From Methanoregulaceae archaeon UXB-2016 (GTDB lineage Archaea; Halobacteriota; Methanomicrobia; Methanomicrobiales; Methanospirillaceae): 64,000 nucleotides of DNA. Positions 36,547 to 44,497 of the stretch are shown here, piece by piece. Location of the stretch: assembly GCA_004332335.1 (NCBI GenBank), contig SISS01000008.1, forward strand, positions 247,424-311,423, written 5' to 3'. Positions within the stretch are counted from its first letter, which is position 1. Every line of letters begins with the position of its first letter. The notes under the pieces are model-generated. The model was given only the letters and a program-made list of their open reading frames with translations. It had not been told where the DNA came from and made no database searches. The translations under genes and the position numbers were made by a program.

Positions 36547-37072
36547 CTATCCGCCTGACGGGCCGAAGTGGACGTAGACGACCTCGTCGAGGAGGACGCC
36601 GTGCTTGGTGATCGCCCGACGGTGCACGGCCTCGCGGGTAAAGCCGCAACGCTCGAGGACCCGCATCGAGGCGGTATTGTTCGAGAAGACGCCGGCCTCG
36701 AGGCGGACGATCCCGGACTCCGCGAATGCGACGGGGACGAGCGCCCGCACGGCGTCGGTGGCGATCCCCCGCCCCCAGCAGGGCTCGGCGAGCCAGTACC
36801 CGAGCTCCGCGGTCCGGTGGCGCACGTCGTCGAGCGGGTGGACCCCGCACCCGCCCACGGCCTCGCCCTCGACCTCGATCGCGAGAAACCGGTGCCGGGC
36901 CGGGCGCGGTCGCGAGCGCGATGAACCGGTGGGCGTCGTCGACGGTGTACGGCGACGGAAACGCGTCCCGCATCCCAGCTGCGATGCAGGGGTTGTCGGC
37001 GTGCCTTGCCAGGGACGGCACGTCCCCGGGATTCCAGGGGCGAAGCACGGCGCTCGGCGTGACGATCCGCAT
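36547..37072 (-). pseudogene. GNAT acetyltransferase gene with a frameshift
   Basis: The N-terminal third is read from ATG 37072 (MRIVTPSAVLRPWNPGDV ... RFIALATAPGPA). The rest is read in another frame that starts near 36900 (RHRFLAIEVEGEAVGG ... HFGPSGG). Together they form a RimJ/RimL-type N-acetyltransferase of about 175 residues, with the acetyl-CoA motif region PCWGRGIATDAVRALV and the later ASMRVLERCGF. The break is in the C/G-rich run CGCCCGGCCCGGCACCGG (about 36890-36912). One base change would restore it, so a sequencing error is possible. Substrate unknown. Confidence 0.75.
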
Positions 37073-37156
37073 GGTCTACGGTTCATGCGTGATCCGATAA
37101 CCGTTGCGGGCCCCGACCGATAGGCCTCATTACCTTCCGCGCCAAACCCTCTTCTG

Positions 37157-37684
37157 ATGCGCCCATTCCTCCTCGCTGTCGGAGCCCTCCTCGTCGCGCT
37201 CGTCCTCGGTGCCGGCTGCTCGGCCCCGGAGCTCGCGATCTACCAGAAGCACGGCTTCTCGTTCGACTATCCGCCGGCCTGGAACCTCACCTCCGACGAG
37301 GCCGACGCCGGCGGAAACGTGACCCTGAGCTTCGACGCCGGGGGGGGAAGCATGCTATATGTCTCGACCACGCCGAACCTCTCGGCCCAGTTCCCGTCGA
37401 CCGGACGGCTCGACACCCTCGACCGGTGGTTCACGGAGAGCCGGGCCCACCTCCTCAACGTCGGGGCCGTGGTGATCGAGGAGAGACAGGAGATGGTCGC
37501 CGGCAACCCGGCCCACCGCCTGCTCTACGCGGTCCGGTACGACGAGATGGCCTACCGCAACATCCTCGTGGTCACGACACAGAACGACGTCGGGTATTCG
37601 TTCCACCTCTGGGCTCCGCCCGCGGCGCATGAGGAGATGGCCGCCGGGCTCCGGACCGTCCTCGAGACCTTCCGCGTGGGGTAG
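37157..37684 (+). CDS. Secreted lipoprotein, PsbP/DUF1795-like
   Basis: A 175-residue protein with a signal peptide and lipobox (LVLGAGCS, Cys at 21), so it should be anchored on the outer face of the membrane. The mature part begins YQKHGFSFDYPPAWNLT, typical of PsbP-like domains, and ends in AGLRTVLETFRV. Function in archaea is not known. It stands alone between two broken loci. Confidence 0.72.
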   Translation: MRPFLLAVGALLVALVLGAGCSAPELAIYQKHGFSFDYPPAWNLTSDEADAGGNVTLSFDAGGGSMLYVSTTPNLSAQFPSTGRLDTLDRWFTESRAHLLNVGAVVIEERQEMVAGNPAHRLLYAVRYDEMAYRNILVVTTQNDVGYSFHLWAPPAAHEEMAAGLRTVLETFRVG

Positions 37685-37689
37685 GCCGT

Positions 37690-37794
37690 TCACCCGAGCG
37701 GGACCGGCCCCGACGTCCCCACACAGACGCAGCAGCCGGCCGCGGCGAGAGTGATGAGAACCCAGAGCACGAGGGCAGCCATATGCGGACGCAT
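37690..37794 (-). CDS. Possible small lipopeptide
   Basis: A 34-residue frame (start ATG 37794) that is a hydrophobic helix followed by a lipobox-like LAAAGCC and a short tail rich in Cys, Gly and Pro. The composition fits a small membrane lipopeptide. No strong promoter is visible (CAGGTGC directly precedes the ATG), and it may be chance. It lies downstream of a hairpin that ends the HEAT-repeat locus. Confidence 0.3.
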   Translation of the reverse strand: MRPHMAALVLWVLITLAAAGCCVCVGTSGPVPLG

Positions 37795-37842
37795 GCACCT
37801 GGGTGGCGCTCCTCGTGGAAAAATCTGGCGATGCAGAAAGAG

Positions 37843-37861
37843 CCCGGGGAAAGCCCCCGGG
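37843..37861 (-). terminator. Hairpin downstream of the HEAT-repeat locus
   Basis: A perfect 7-bp stem (CCCGGGG/CCCCGGG) with a five-nt loop, followed on the minus strand by T-rich sequence (CTCTTTCTG and then ATTTTT at 37818-37823). It lies 39 nt after the HEAT-repeat stop codon. Confidence 0.45.
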
Positions 37862-37899
37862 ATAGTCCCTGATCCGGCGACGTGCAGTCGCCCTGCTGT

Positions 37900-38238
37900 T
37901 CAGGAGCCCACGATCAACTCCTCGACGATCCCGCGGGGGCCGGCCGGGTCGCCGGCAAATGCGTTCTCCACCGCTGTGCGCTCCTGGTCTCCGCCGATCC
38001 TCGAGAGGGCGGACGCGGCCCATCCAGCGGCAGCACTCGGTCTTTCCGTTCAGGTTTTCGACGAGCGCGAGCGCGGCACGCCACCGGGCTCGCGGTCGTC
38101 CGATCTGAGTATCGGGGCCACGGCAACGACCGCGGTCTCTCCCTCACGGCCGATCGCCTCGGCCGCATCGAGCATCTCGTAGGTGGTTCCCTGCACGAGC
38201 CGGGAGACCAGCTCGCTGACGGACTGCAGTTCTGTCAT
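37900..38238 (-). pseudogene. HEAT-repeat protein gene with two compensating frameshifts
   Basis: From ATG 38238 (with a GGAGAG ribosome site) the frame reads MTELQSVSELVSRLVQGT ... ILRSDDREP and then meets an in-frame TGA at 38052-38050. In the next frame the HEAT pattern continues across that stop as RWRAALALVENLNGKTE. The original frame then resumes as GWAASALSRIGGDQERT and runs to the stop at 37900. Start and end are in the same frame, so two opposite indels about 70-80 nt apart explain it. The intact product would be about 113 residues with two to three HEAT repeats, a protein-protein interaction fold. Confidence 0.6.
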
Positions 38239-38379
38239 CTCTCTCCTCTCCCTGTCGATGCCTCCTCGACCATCCCCCCTCTTCCGGCCATATAATAGAA
38301 ATCTGCACTCCGTTGTTGCACGGCAGTATCGACGGGCGACGGCCGCACCTTGATATCCCCGGGACATCCACGCTGGTGC

Positions 38380-39105
38380 ATGGACGATGCACTCGCCTGG
38401 AACCTGCAGGCCGATCTCGCGATCATGAACCCGACCACGCCCGGGCGCGTGCTGGCTGCGGCCCGGCTGGCCGGGATCGGAGCCGACGACCTGGTCCTCG
38501 ACCTCGGGTGCGGCAGCGGCGGCGCCCTCGCCCTCCTCGCCGAGAGCTTCGGGTGCCGGGGACTCGGGATCGAGCGCCGCCCGGCCGCGGTCGAGGCGGC
38601 CCGGGCACGGATCGCCGCCGGCGGCTGCGGGGACCGGGTCGAGGTCCGTTGCGGGGACGCGGCCGACCCCGGGGACCTGCCCGACGGCGTCACGGTCGCG
38701 CTCTGCCTCGGCTCAGCCTCGGCCTTCGGCGGGGTTGAGGGAGCGATCGGCGCCCTAAGCCGGCTCCTGCCCCCCGGCGGCCGCGCGATCCTCGGCGAGC
38801 GATACTGGCGGACCGAGCGCGTCCCGCCCGAGTTCGCCCGCGACTTTTCCGACTGCGTGACCGAGTACGAGCTCCTCTCCATCGCCCGCGAGCAGGGCTT
38901 TTCCCTCGCGGGGATCGTCCGCTCGACCGAGGTCGAGTTCGACGCGTACGAGGGCGCGATCTGGGCCGCCTGCCGGGCCCGGCTGCGGGCGGACCCCGAG
39001 GACGAGACCGTCCGCGACTACCTCGATCGGATCCAGGACGAGTACCTCGGGTACGGCCGCGAGTATGTCGGCTGGGCCATGTACGTCCTTGAAGGGGCCG
39101 ACTGA
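38380..39105 (+). CDS. SAM-dependent methyltransferase (class I)
   Basis: A 241-residue Rossmann-fold methyltransferase. Motif I is VLDLGCGSGGALALLAE, followed by the acidic residue at the end of strand 2 (GIERRPAAVEAAR) and VRCGDAADPGDLP as motif II. The C-terminal half is longer than the minimal fold and is helical (DYLDRIQDEYLGYG). The substrate, small molecule or protein, cannot be told. The start is ATG 38380. It stands alone. Confidence 0.83.
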   Translation: MDDALAWNLQADLAIMNPTTPGRVLAAARLAGIGADDLVLDLGCGSGGALALLAESFGCRGLGIERRPAAVEAARARIAAGGCGDRVEVRCGDAADPGDLPDGVTVALCLGSASAFGGVEGAIGALSRLLPPGGRAILGERYWRTERVPPEFARDFSDCVTEYELLSIAREQGFSLAGIVRSTEVEFDAYEGAIWAACRARLRADPEDETVRDYLDRIQDEYLGYGREYVGWAMYVLEGAD

Positions 39106-39144
39106 GCAGAAGGAGTTTATACCGCCAGCCCTTCTGTTGGGACC

Positions 39145-39373
39145 ATGACCAGACGACTCCTCCTTGCCATCGGGGGGCTCTCGTGCTCGCAATCGCCCTG
39201 GTCGTCGTGGGCTGCACGACCACGAACACCTCGGGGACGACCACCCCCACTCCCCCGGAGCGGGCGGAGGCGCCGGCAGCGGTACGGGCTCGGGCTACGG
39301 CGCAGACCAGCAGATCTCCCCCCCGGCGGCCGGCATCATCGGCGGCGCGGACTCGGGCTACGGAACTGGCTAG
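39145..39373 (+). pseudogene. Gly-rich lipoprotein gene broken at homopolymer runs
   Basis: ATG 39145 follows a TATA element (GTTTATACC, 39115-39123) with leaderless spacing. The frame MTRRLLLAIGG is lost at a run of six G (39173-39178). The next frame gives a signal peptide core and lipobox, LVLAIALVVVGCTTT. A second shift in the C-rich run near 39245-39258 leads to SPGAGGGAGSGTGSGYG and ends at TAG 39371. The restored product is a lipoprotein of about 75 residues with a Gly/Ser-rich tail. Beyond the TAG the same frame stays open to 39532, coding more Gly/Ser/Thr-rich sequence. Confidence 0.5.
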
Positions 39374-39511
39374 GGAACTCCGGGCACCGGTAGCACCGGC
39401 GCCGGGGGCACCTCGGGGACCTCCGGATCTGGCACATCCGGTGCCAGCGCCGGCGGGCTCTTCACCCCGACCATGCCCTCCTCCCTTTTCAGTCCGATCT
39501 TCTACAAAAAC

Positions 39512-39520
39512 CTAAATACT
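39512..39520 (+). promoter_or_regulatory. TATA box of the VNNPPDIV lipopeptide gene
   Basis: CTAAATACT in an AT-rich patch, centred 26 nt before ATG 39542. The spacing predicts a leaderless mRNA. Confidence 0.5.
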
Positions 39521-39541
39521 TTGTCGCATTAGCAACACTAT

Positions 39542-39721
39542 ATGTCCCGTAGAGTTTTCGTGTACCTCGCCCTTGTGGCCCTGCTCGTCGCAACGGGCCT
39601 TGCGGCCGGCTGCACCTCGACCACGACGGTCAACAACCCGCCCGACATCGTCGTGAACAACCCGCCGGACATCGTCGTGAACAACCCGCCGCCTGTGACC
39701 GTGGTTGTGAACAAATCCTGA
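39542..39721 (+). CDS. Short lipoprotein with VNNPPDIV repeats
   Basis: A 59-residue protein. Residues 1-23 are a signal peptide ending in the lipobox GLAAGC, with Cys24 as the lipidation site. After a Thr/Ser linker come three tandem units of the type VNNPPDIV (residues 30-37, 38-45 and 46-51 in shortened form VNNPPP), followed by VTVVVNKS. The DNA of the first two repeats is nearly identical, which points to recent tandem duplication. The TATA box fits a leaderless start. An AT-rich tract follows the stop. It probably sits on the outer membrane face; no known family is recognised. Confidence 0.65.
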   Translation: MSRRVFVYLALVALLVATGLAAGCTSTTTVNNPPDIVVNNPPDIVVNNPPPVTVVVNKS

Positions 39722-39822
39722 TCCCTTTATTATTCCCGTCAGGGGACGCATCACGCCCCCTGACGGACCCGGTACGTCAGCCATGGCGAACCGGGGATGG
39801 CGACCGGGGTCTCTTCCGATCC

Positions 39823-40290
39823 TCACCGCCGCCGGTGCCGACGCGGGGTCATGAGGACGCCTCCGACGATCGCCGCGATGACCAGGAGGCCGAGGATAGG
39901 CAGCATCGGCCCCTCGCCCACCACGACCCGGAACTCGTCCTCGCGCCCGGTCTGGTCCGACTCGACGCCCACCTTGATCTGGTACTCGCTCGCGACGATG
40001 TTCGCGTGCGGCGCGACCCGCACCTCGACCGTCCGGTACTCGCCCTCGGGCAGGTTCCCGATCTCGGCGGGGACAACCTCAGCCGACCAGCCCTCCGGGG
40101 TCGAGACGTTCACCCGGATCTTCGAGAGCGCCCCCGCTGTCCCCGTGTTCGAGAGGACCAGGGGGATGGTGCAGGTCTCGCCCTTCCCGACCTCGTACCG
40201 GTACAGAGCGGCCTCCCTGAACCGGACGTACCAGCCCTCGGGGACCGACTCCGCCAGGAGACGGTAGGTGTCTTCGACGGTCTCCTGGCA
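39823..40290 (-). pseudogene. N-terminally truncated NEW3-domain membrane protein (COG1470-like)
   Basis: The C-terminal part of a protein made of NEW3/alpha-galactosidase-associated beta-sandwich domains with a final membrane anchor. It reads ESVPEGWYVRF ... VGKGETCTIPLVLSNTG ... VNVSTPEGWSAEV ... FRVVVGEGP, then a helix LPILGLLVIAAIVGG and a basic tail. No start codon fits: the frame is open to about 40390 but the residues before 40290 do not belong to the fold, and the only usable start (GTG 40113) is inside it. Intact homologs have a signal peptide and several such domains and sit beside ABC-2 exporters, as here. Confidence 0.55.
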
Positions 40291-40387
40291 CCTGCGCCGG
40301 CTCGAGGAGGACCGGTACCGGCTCGCCGACGAGGCCGCGGCCTGCCTGGGCGTCCGCTTCGCCCCGTCGGCCGCGGTCCCGTCCTGA
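40268..40387 (+). pseudogene. Remnant of a winged-helix regulator (C-terminal fragment)
   Basis: On the plus strand a 39-residue frame reads VSSTVSWHLRRLEEDRYRLA and ends in LGVRFAPSAAVPS before TGA 40385. The first part is the recognition helix and wing of an ArsR-like winged-helix regulator. A TAG directly precedes it, so it cannot be expressed. It is antisense to the place where the NEW3 protein loses its N-terminus, which suggests a recombination joint near 40270-40290. The match is by eye only. Confidence 0.35.
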
Positions 40388-40395
40388 CCGACACC

Positions 40396-41472
40396 CTATC
40401 CTTCGACAAAGGCCCGGGCGACGACCCGGGCGTAGCGCGTCATGACCCAGCCGAGCAGGAGCGCGAACGCCGCGACCCCTGCGAGCACGCCCCAGTGGCC
40501 GGCGCCGGCCGCACCGACCGAGAGCTGCGCGATCAGGTTCAGGGGGTTCGCGGGCATGGCCAGCGCGAGCAGCATCACGACCACGAGCCCGGTCGAGAAG
40601 ACGAACTGGGCGCTGGTCCGCTCGCGGTAGTGGAGCGAGACGAGGGCGCCGAGCAGCACCAGCACGGCCGAGGCCGCGGTCGCGTGGAGCACGATCTCGA
40701 CCGGGGCCGCGACCCGGATGCCGTTCAGGCCGAGCAGGCCGAGCCAGGCCCCGGCCTGGAGGGGCACGAGCACGAGGCAGGCGGCGACCTTGCCCCAGAG
40801 CGCCTCCGTGAAGGTCACGGGGGTCGCGAGCAGGGTCTCGAGGGTTCGCTGCTGGTACTCCTCCGTGATCAGGTCGATGATCAGCGCGGCCGCGATGATC
40901 GCCGGCATCAGCACCAGGAGCGGGACCAGCAGGCCGTAGACGAACTCGAAGAACTCGGCCCCGCGCGGCACGGGAAGGCGGAGGGGTATGGGGGTGCTCT
41001 CGAGCCGGTCGGCACGGAGCTCGCGGAGCTCGGCCTCGTACGCCCCGAGCACCTCTTTGAGCCGGACGTTCAGGACCGAGGCCGTAAGATCGTTCTGGAG
41101 GGTGTAGAGAGTCAGTTTCACCGGCTCCTCGCCGTCTGGCCGGGTATCGGGGCTGTGGACCACGGCCGAGAGCTTCCGTTCGCGGAGCGCCTGGAGGGCG
41201 GTCGAGAGGTCCATCGGATAGACCCGGACGCCGTCTGCGGCCTCGAGCCGCGCCAGGAGCGGGGACTCGTTCCCGGCGTACCCGATCCCGTACTCGGTCG
41301 TGACCGAGCGCGAGAGCGCGGCCGGATCGTAGAGCGAGGTCAGGCCGACCATCAGGAACGAGGAGAAGACCGCGACAAAGACCTGGAGGAGGACGGCGAG
41401 CAGGATCGTCCGCTCCTGGGAGAGGCCGCGGAGCTCCTTCTTCGCGATCAGGGTGACGTGGCGCCGGTTCAT
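40396..41472 (-). CDS. ABC-2 type permease
   Basis: A 358-residue permease. A first membrane helix (about 23-43) is followed by a large extracytoplasmic domain of about 130 residues and then by five or more helices from about 178 on (EFVYGLLVPLLVLMPAIIAA and so on). It contains the conserved ITEEYQQRTLETLLATPV of ABC-2 export permeases, here residues about 202-219. It overlaps the next gene upstream by 4 nt (ATGA) and pairs with it and with the divergent ATPase. Substrate unknown. Confidence 0.85.
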   Translation of the reverse strand: MNRRHVTLIAKKELRGLSQERTILLAVLLQVFVAVFSSFLMVGLTSLYDPAALSRSVTTEYGIGYAGNESPLLARLEAADGVRVYPMDLSTALQALRERKLSAVVHSPDTRPDGEEPVKLTLYTLQNDLTASVLNVRLKEVLGAYEAELRELRADRLESTPIPLRLPVPRGAEFFEFVYGLLVPLLVLMPAIIAAALIIDLITEEYQQRTLETLLATPVTFTEALWGKVAACLVLVPLQAGAWLGLLGLNGIRVAAPVEIVLHATAASAVLVLLGALVSLHYRERTSAQFVFSTGLVVVMLLALAMPANPLNLIAQLSVGAAGAGHWGVLAGVAAFALLLGWVMTRYARVVARAFVEG

Positions 41473-43262
41473 CCGATCGCCCCCCGGAGCACGGCGAGGT
41501 TGTACAGGACGTGGACCCCCGTCGCGAGCAGGAGCCCGGGGATGTAGGCCCGCCGCCCGCCCGCGAGCACGACCCCGCCCACGATCAGCACCCCGGCCAG
41601 GTGGAGGAGGAGCGGCATCCAGAGCGCCTGGAGGGAGGTGAAGAGGACGGCGCCGAAGACCGACTCTGTGATCTGGGCGAGCGTGGCCAGGAGCAGGAGT
41701 TTCTCGCCGGCGAGGAACCCGATCGCGATCACGGCGGCCGCCGGGACGAGGACGCGCCAGGAACGGAAGCGCTCGCGCTTGGCCAGCAGGGCGTAGAGCC
41801 CGAGCGACTTTGCGAGCTCCTCGATGAACGCGGCCGCCACGAGCAGGAGCAGGACCGACCAGGGCATGGGGAGGTTGAAGAAGAGGGTCAGCGCCATCAT
41901 CTGCGCCATGAATACGAACGGGATCAGGAGGGCCGAGAGCAGGGAGAGCGAGGCGTACGGGTGCCGGTCCGAGAGGGCCGAGCCGATGAACTCGCGGATC
42001 CTCGTGAGGGGGCGCGACTGGGAGAAGAGCCGCTCCTCGGTGAAGTTGCGGGCTCCGGCAAAGAAGAGGACGCCCGAGACGAGATAGAAGAGCACGGTCG
42101 AGTAGAGGTAGTCGGAGAGGGTGATCGGCGTCCCCTGGAGCGCGTAGACCACGAGGGTCATGGGCGAGACGAGCGCGATCACGTGGACGTTCGCAAAGAC
42201 CGAGGGGAAGAAGAGGTAACTGGTCGCGACCGTCGAGAAGAAGATCGAGACGAACGAGAGCTCCTTGAACGAGCGCGCGGTCATCCCGATCAGGAGGGCC
42301 GCGGCCAGGAAGAAGAGGATCACGGGCAGGAGCGCGGCGAGGATCACGAGCGGCGCCCCGAGCACGAGGAGGAGGACGGTCGAGACGAGGAGCATGCCCG
42401 CGAGGTACGGGAGGGCCTTGCCCAGCAGGAGGAGGGCCGGGTGGACCGGCGCCGCGAGCAGGGCCTCGCCCCGACGGTCGATCCGCTCGTTCATGATCGC
42501 CATCATGAAGAACTGGCTCGAGAAGTAGAGCGGGAAGATGAAGACGAAGATCAGGACGATCGAGTCGAAGGGGAGCGGCGGCGAGAGCTGGGCTGGCGTC
42601 CGGTACTCGCCCATGGTCCCGCTCTGGAGCACGTCCGTGTACCGGGCGAGCCGGTCGTCGGTCGAGGCGTCCTGCACGAGCTCCCGCCGGAGTTCCTCGG
42701 CCGTGACCCCGATCCCGGCCGGCGGAGCCGTGACCTGTTCGATCGTCCCCTCGGGGACCGGGGCCCCGGTCCCGGGCCGGAGGCCGACCTGCTGCCCGGC
42801 CCCGGTGGCCTCAAAGTCGAGCTCGCTCCTGAGCTCCTCGGCATCGACCCAGAGCGGGTACGCGGCAAAGAGGTCGGGCTCGGCCGAGTACACGGCCGCG
42901 ACGTACCCGGCGTAGTCGTTCCTGAGGGCCTTGAGCGCCGCCTGGCCCCGCGGCGTGGCCGCCCCCCGGGCCTGCCCGTCGATCACGACGAGGTCGTACG
43001 CCCCTCGTTCGCGGGCGAGGGTCGCGCCATCGACCTGGTAGACCACGAAGCGCGGGTCGCCGGCCACGATCGTCGCGAGGCCGTGGTCGTCGACGCCGAT
43101 CGTGTAGAGGCCGTCTGAGAGGTGCATCCCGCTCTCGGCCGCAAAGCCCGTCACGAGCACGAGCAGGAGAAAGAGGCCGACCGCGACCGGGAGGAGGTCG
43201 CGGCGCATCTGCGTGACCGAGCGGAGGAGCTCGTACTTCGCGATCGTGAGGACGGGGTGCAC
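41469..43262 (-). CDS. ABC-2 permease fused to a PrsW-like intramembrane protease
   Basis: A 597-residue fusion. Residues 1 to about 425 are an ABC-2 permease (helix at 24-42, extracytoplasmic domain to about 230, then five or six helices). Residues about 435-597 form a second membrane domain with the PrsW/CAAX-protease-like pattern: EELAK (Glu481, Glu482, Lys485), Glu520, His554 and the final HVLYN (His584), each inside a membrane segment. PrsW cleaves membrane-bound regulators in bacteria. The start is GTG 43262. Continuity of the frame and the lack of a start near 435 support a true fusion. The protein probably couples export with cleavage of a membrane peptide; that is inference. Confidence 0.78.
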   Translation of the reverse strand: MHPVLTIAKYELLRSVTQMRRDLLPVAVGLFLLLVLVTGFAAESGMHLSDGLYTIGVDDHGLATIVAGDPRFVVYQVDGATLARERGAYDLVVIDGQARGAATPRGQAALKALRNDYAGYVAAVYSAEPDLFAAYPLWVDAEELRSELDFEATGAGQQVGLRPGTGAPVPEGTIEQVTAPPAGIGVTAEELRRELVQDASTDDRLARYTDVLQSGTMGEYRTPAQLSPPLPFDSIVLIFVFIFPLYFSSQFFMMAIMNERIDRRGEALLAAPVHPALLLLGKALPYLAGMLLVSTVLLLVLGAPLVILAALLPVILFFLAAALLIGMTARSFKELSFVSIFFSTVATSYLFFPSVFANVHVIALVSPMTLVVYALQGTPITLSDYLYSTVLFYLVSGVLFFAGARNFTEERLFSQSRPLTRIREFIGSALSDRHPYASLSLLSALLIPFVFMAQMMALTLFFNLPMPWSVLLLLVAAAFIEELAKSLGLYALLAKRERFRSWRVLVPAAAVIAIGFLAGEKLLLLATLAQITESVFGAVLFTSLQALWMPLLLHLAGVLIVGGVVLAGGRRAYIPGLLLATGVHVLYNLAVLRGAIG

Positions 43263-43326
43263 GGGCGATCAGCATGTTTTGGTCGTGCACGAAGTAATAA
43301 CATCTGTTCGGCGCAAGGAAGATCTG

Positions 43327-44214
43327 ATGATCGAGGCGCGGGCGCTGATCAAGCGCTATGGCGACTTCACGGCCCTCGACGGGGTCTCGTTCGACTGCCG
43401 GACGGCCGAGTGCTTCGGGGTGATCGGGCACAACGGGGCGGGGAAGACGACCCTCCTGAAGTGCCTGGCGGGCCTGGTCCAGCCGACCGAGGGGACACTC
43501 TTCGTGGACGGGATCGACGTGGTCGCCGACCAGGTCGCACTCAAGGCCCGGCTCGGCTACCTCTCCGAGGAGTCGCGCCTGTACGAGACCATGACCGTGC
43601 CCGACTACCTCGGGTTCTTCGGCGAGCTCTACGGCCTCTCGAGGGCGACGGTCCGCGAGCGGCAGGAGCGGCTCCTCGCGGCCCTCGCCCTCGACCACGG
43701 GGGCAAGCGCTGCGCCGAGCTCTCCAAGGGGATGAAGCGAAAGGTCGCGATCGCCCGCTCCCTGATCCACGACCCGTCCCTGCTCGTGTACGACGAGCCG
43801 ACCTCGGGCCTCGATCCGATGACGAGCCGGTACATCGCCGACTACCTGGCCGAGCTTCGGTCCCGCGGCAAGACGATCGTCCTCTCGGCCCACAACCTCT
43901 ACCAGGTCGAGGCCCTCTGCGACCACGTCCTGATCCTCTCGAAGGGAAAGATCGCCGCGTTCGGAAGCATGGACGAGCTCCGCGACCGGTTCGGGTCGGT
44001 CACGTACCGGATCCTGTTCTCGCTTCCCGCCGGCGTCCGGCCCGATCCGGCGCTGGCCGCGGTCCCCGACGGGGCCGGCTATCGAGCCGAGGCGGAGACG
44101 ATCGAGGCGATGCACGGTGTCACGGCCGCGATCGCGGCCGATGGGGGGCGGGTCGAACGCGTCGAGTCGCACTCCCCGTCGCTCGAGGAGATGCTGCTCG
44201 CCCTGGGGCGATAG
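43327..44214 (+). CDS. ABC transporter ATP-binding protein
   Basis: A 295-residue ABC ATPase. Walker A is GHNGAGKTT, Walker B LLVYDEPTSGLD and the switch region LSAHNLYQVEALCD. The signature is LSKGMKRKVAIA, with Lys and Met in place of the usual Gly-Gln; this variant occurs in ABC-2 export ATPases. It is divergent from the two permease genes (40396-43262) with a 64-nt shared promoter region, and is the likely motor for them. The upstream open frame (from 43213) is antisense. Confidence 0.9.
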   Translation: MIEARALIKRYGDFTALDGVSFDCRTAECFGVIGHNGAGKTTLLKCLAGLVQPTEGTLFVDGIDVVADQVALKARLGYLSEESRLYETMTVPDYLGFFGELYGLSRATVRERQERLLAALALDHGGKRCAELSKGMKRKVAIARSLIHDPSLLVYDEPTSGLDPMTSRYIADYLAELRSRGKTIVLSAHNLYQVEALCDHVLILSKGKIAAFGSMDELRDRFGSVTYRILFSLPAGVRPDPALAAVPDGAGYRAEAETIEAMHGVTAAIAADGGRVERVESHSPSLEEMLLALGR

Positions 44215-44218
44215 GGGC

Positions 44219-44497
44219 TCAGAACGGGACCGGGACCGTGGCCTCTTCAGCCGAGATCAGGCGGCGCTCGGTCCGGAGGACCCCGTTGTCGACCACGAAC
44301 CCGGCCCGGGCGAGGAACGCCTCGAGCTCGCCCGTGGCCCCGAGCTCCTCGACACGCCGGCGGACGAGCCGGAGCAGCTCCTCGCGTGCGTCCCCGGCCG
44401 AGCTCGCGGTCGCGAAGAGGCCGAACTCGGGGCACTCGGCCGAGAAGACTCCGCCGCCCCGGCGGACCAGGACCGTGACCACGAGGTCGGCGATCAC
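44219..44497 (-). CDS. HicB-like small protein
   Basis: A 92-residue protein of the HicB/DUF1902 partial-RNase-H-like fold: VLVRRGGGVFSAECPEFGLFATAS then AREELLRLVRRRVEEL. HicB is the antitoxin of HicAB pairs, but there is no HicA (dsRNA-binding-like toxin) gene on either side and no DNA-binding tail. It is the last gene of a tight operon, overlapping the BMP-like gene by GTGA. An orphan role as a small adaptor is possible. Confidence 0.6.
   Translation of the reverse strand: MIADLVVTVLVRRGGGVFSAECPEFGLFATASSAGDAREELLRLVRRRVEELGATGELEAFLARAGFVVDNGVLRTERRLISAEEATVPVPF

Noticed and set aside
39371..39373. In-frame TAG in the Gly-rich lipoprotein as a pyrrolysine codon
   Set aside because: No pyrrolysine genes or methylamine methyltransferases are in the window, the frame is already broken twice upstream, and TAG may be the natural stop.
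44219..44497. A HicAB toxin-antitoxin pair
   Set aside because: The HicB-like protein has no HicA gene next to it and no DNA-binding tail, and it sits at the end of an unrelated operon.
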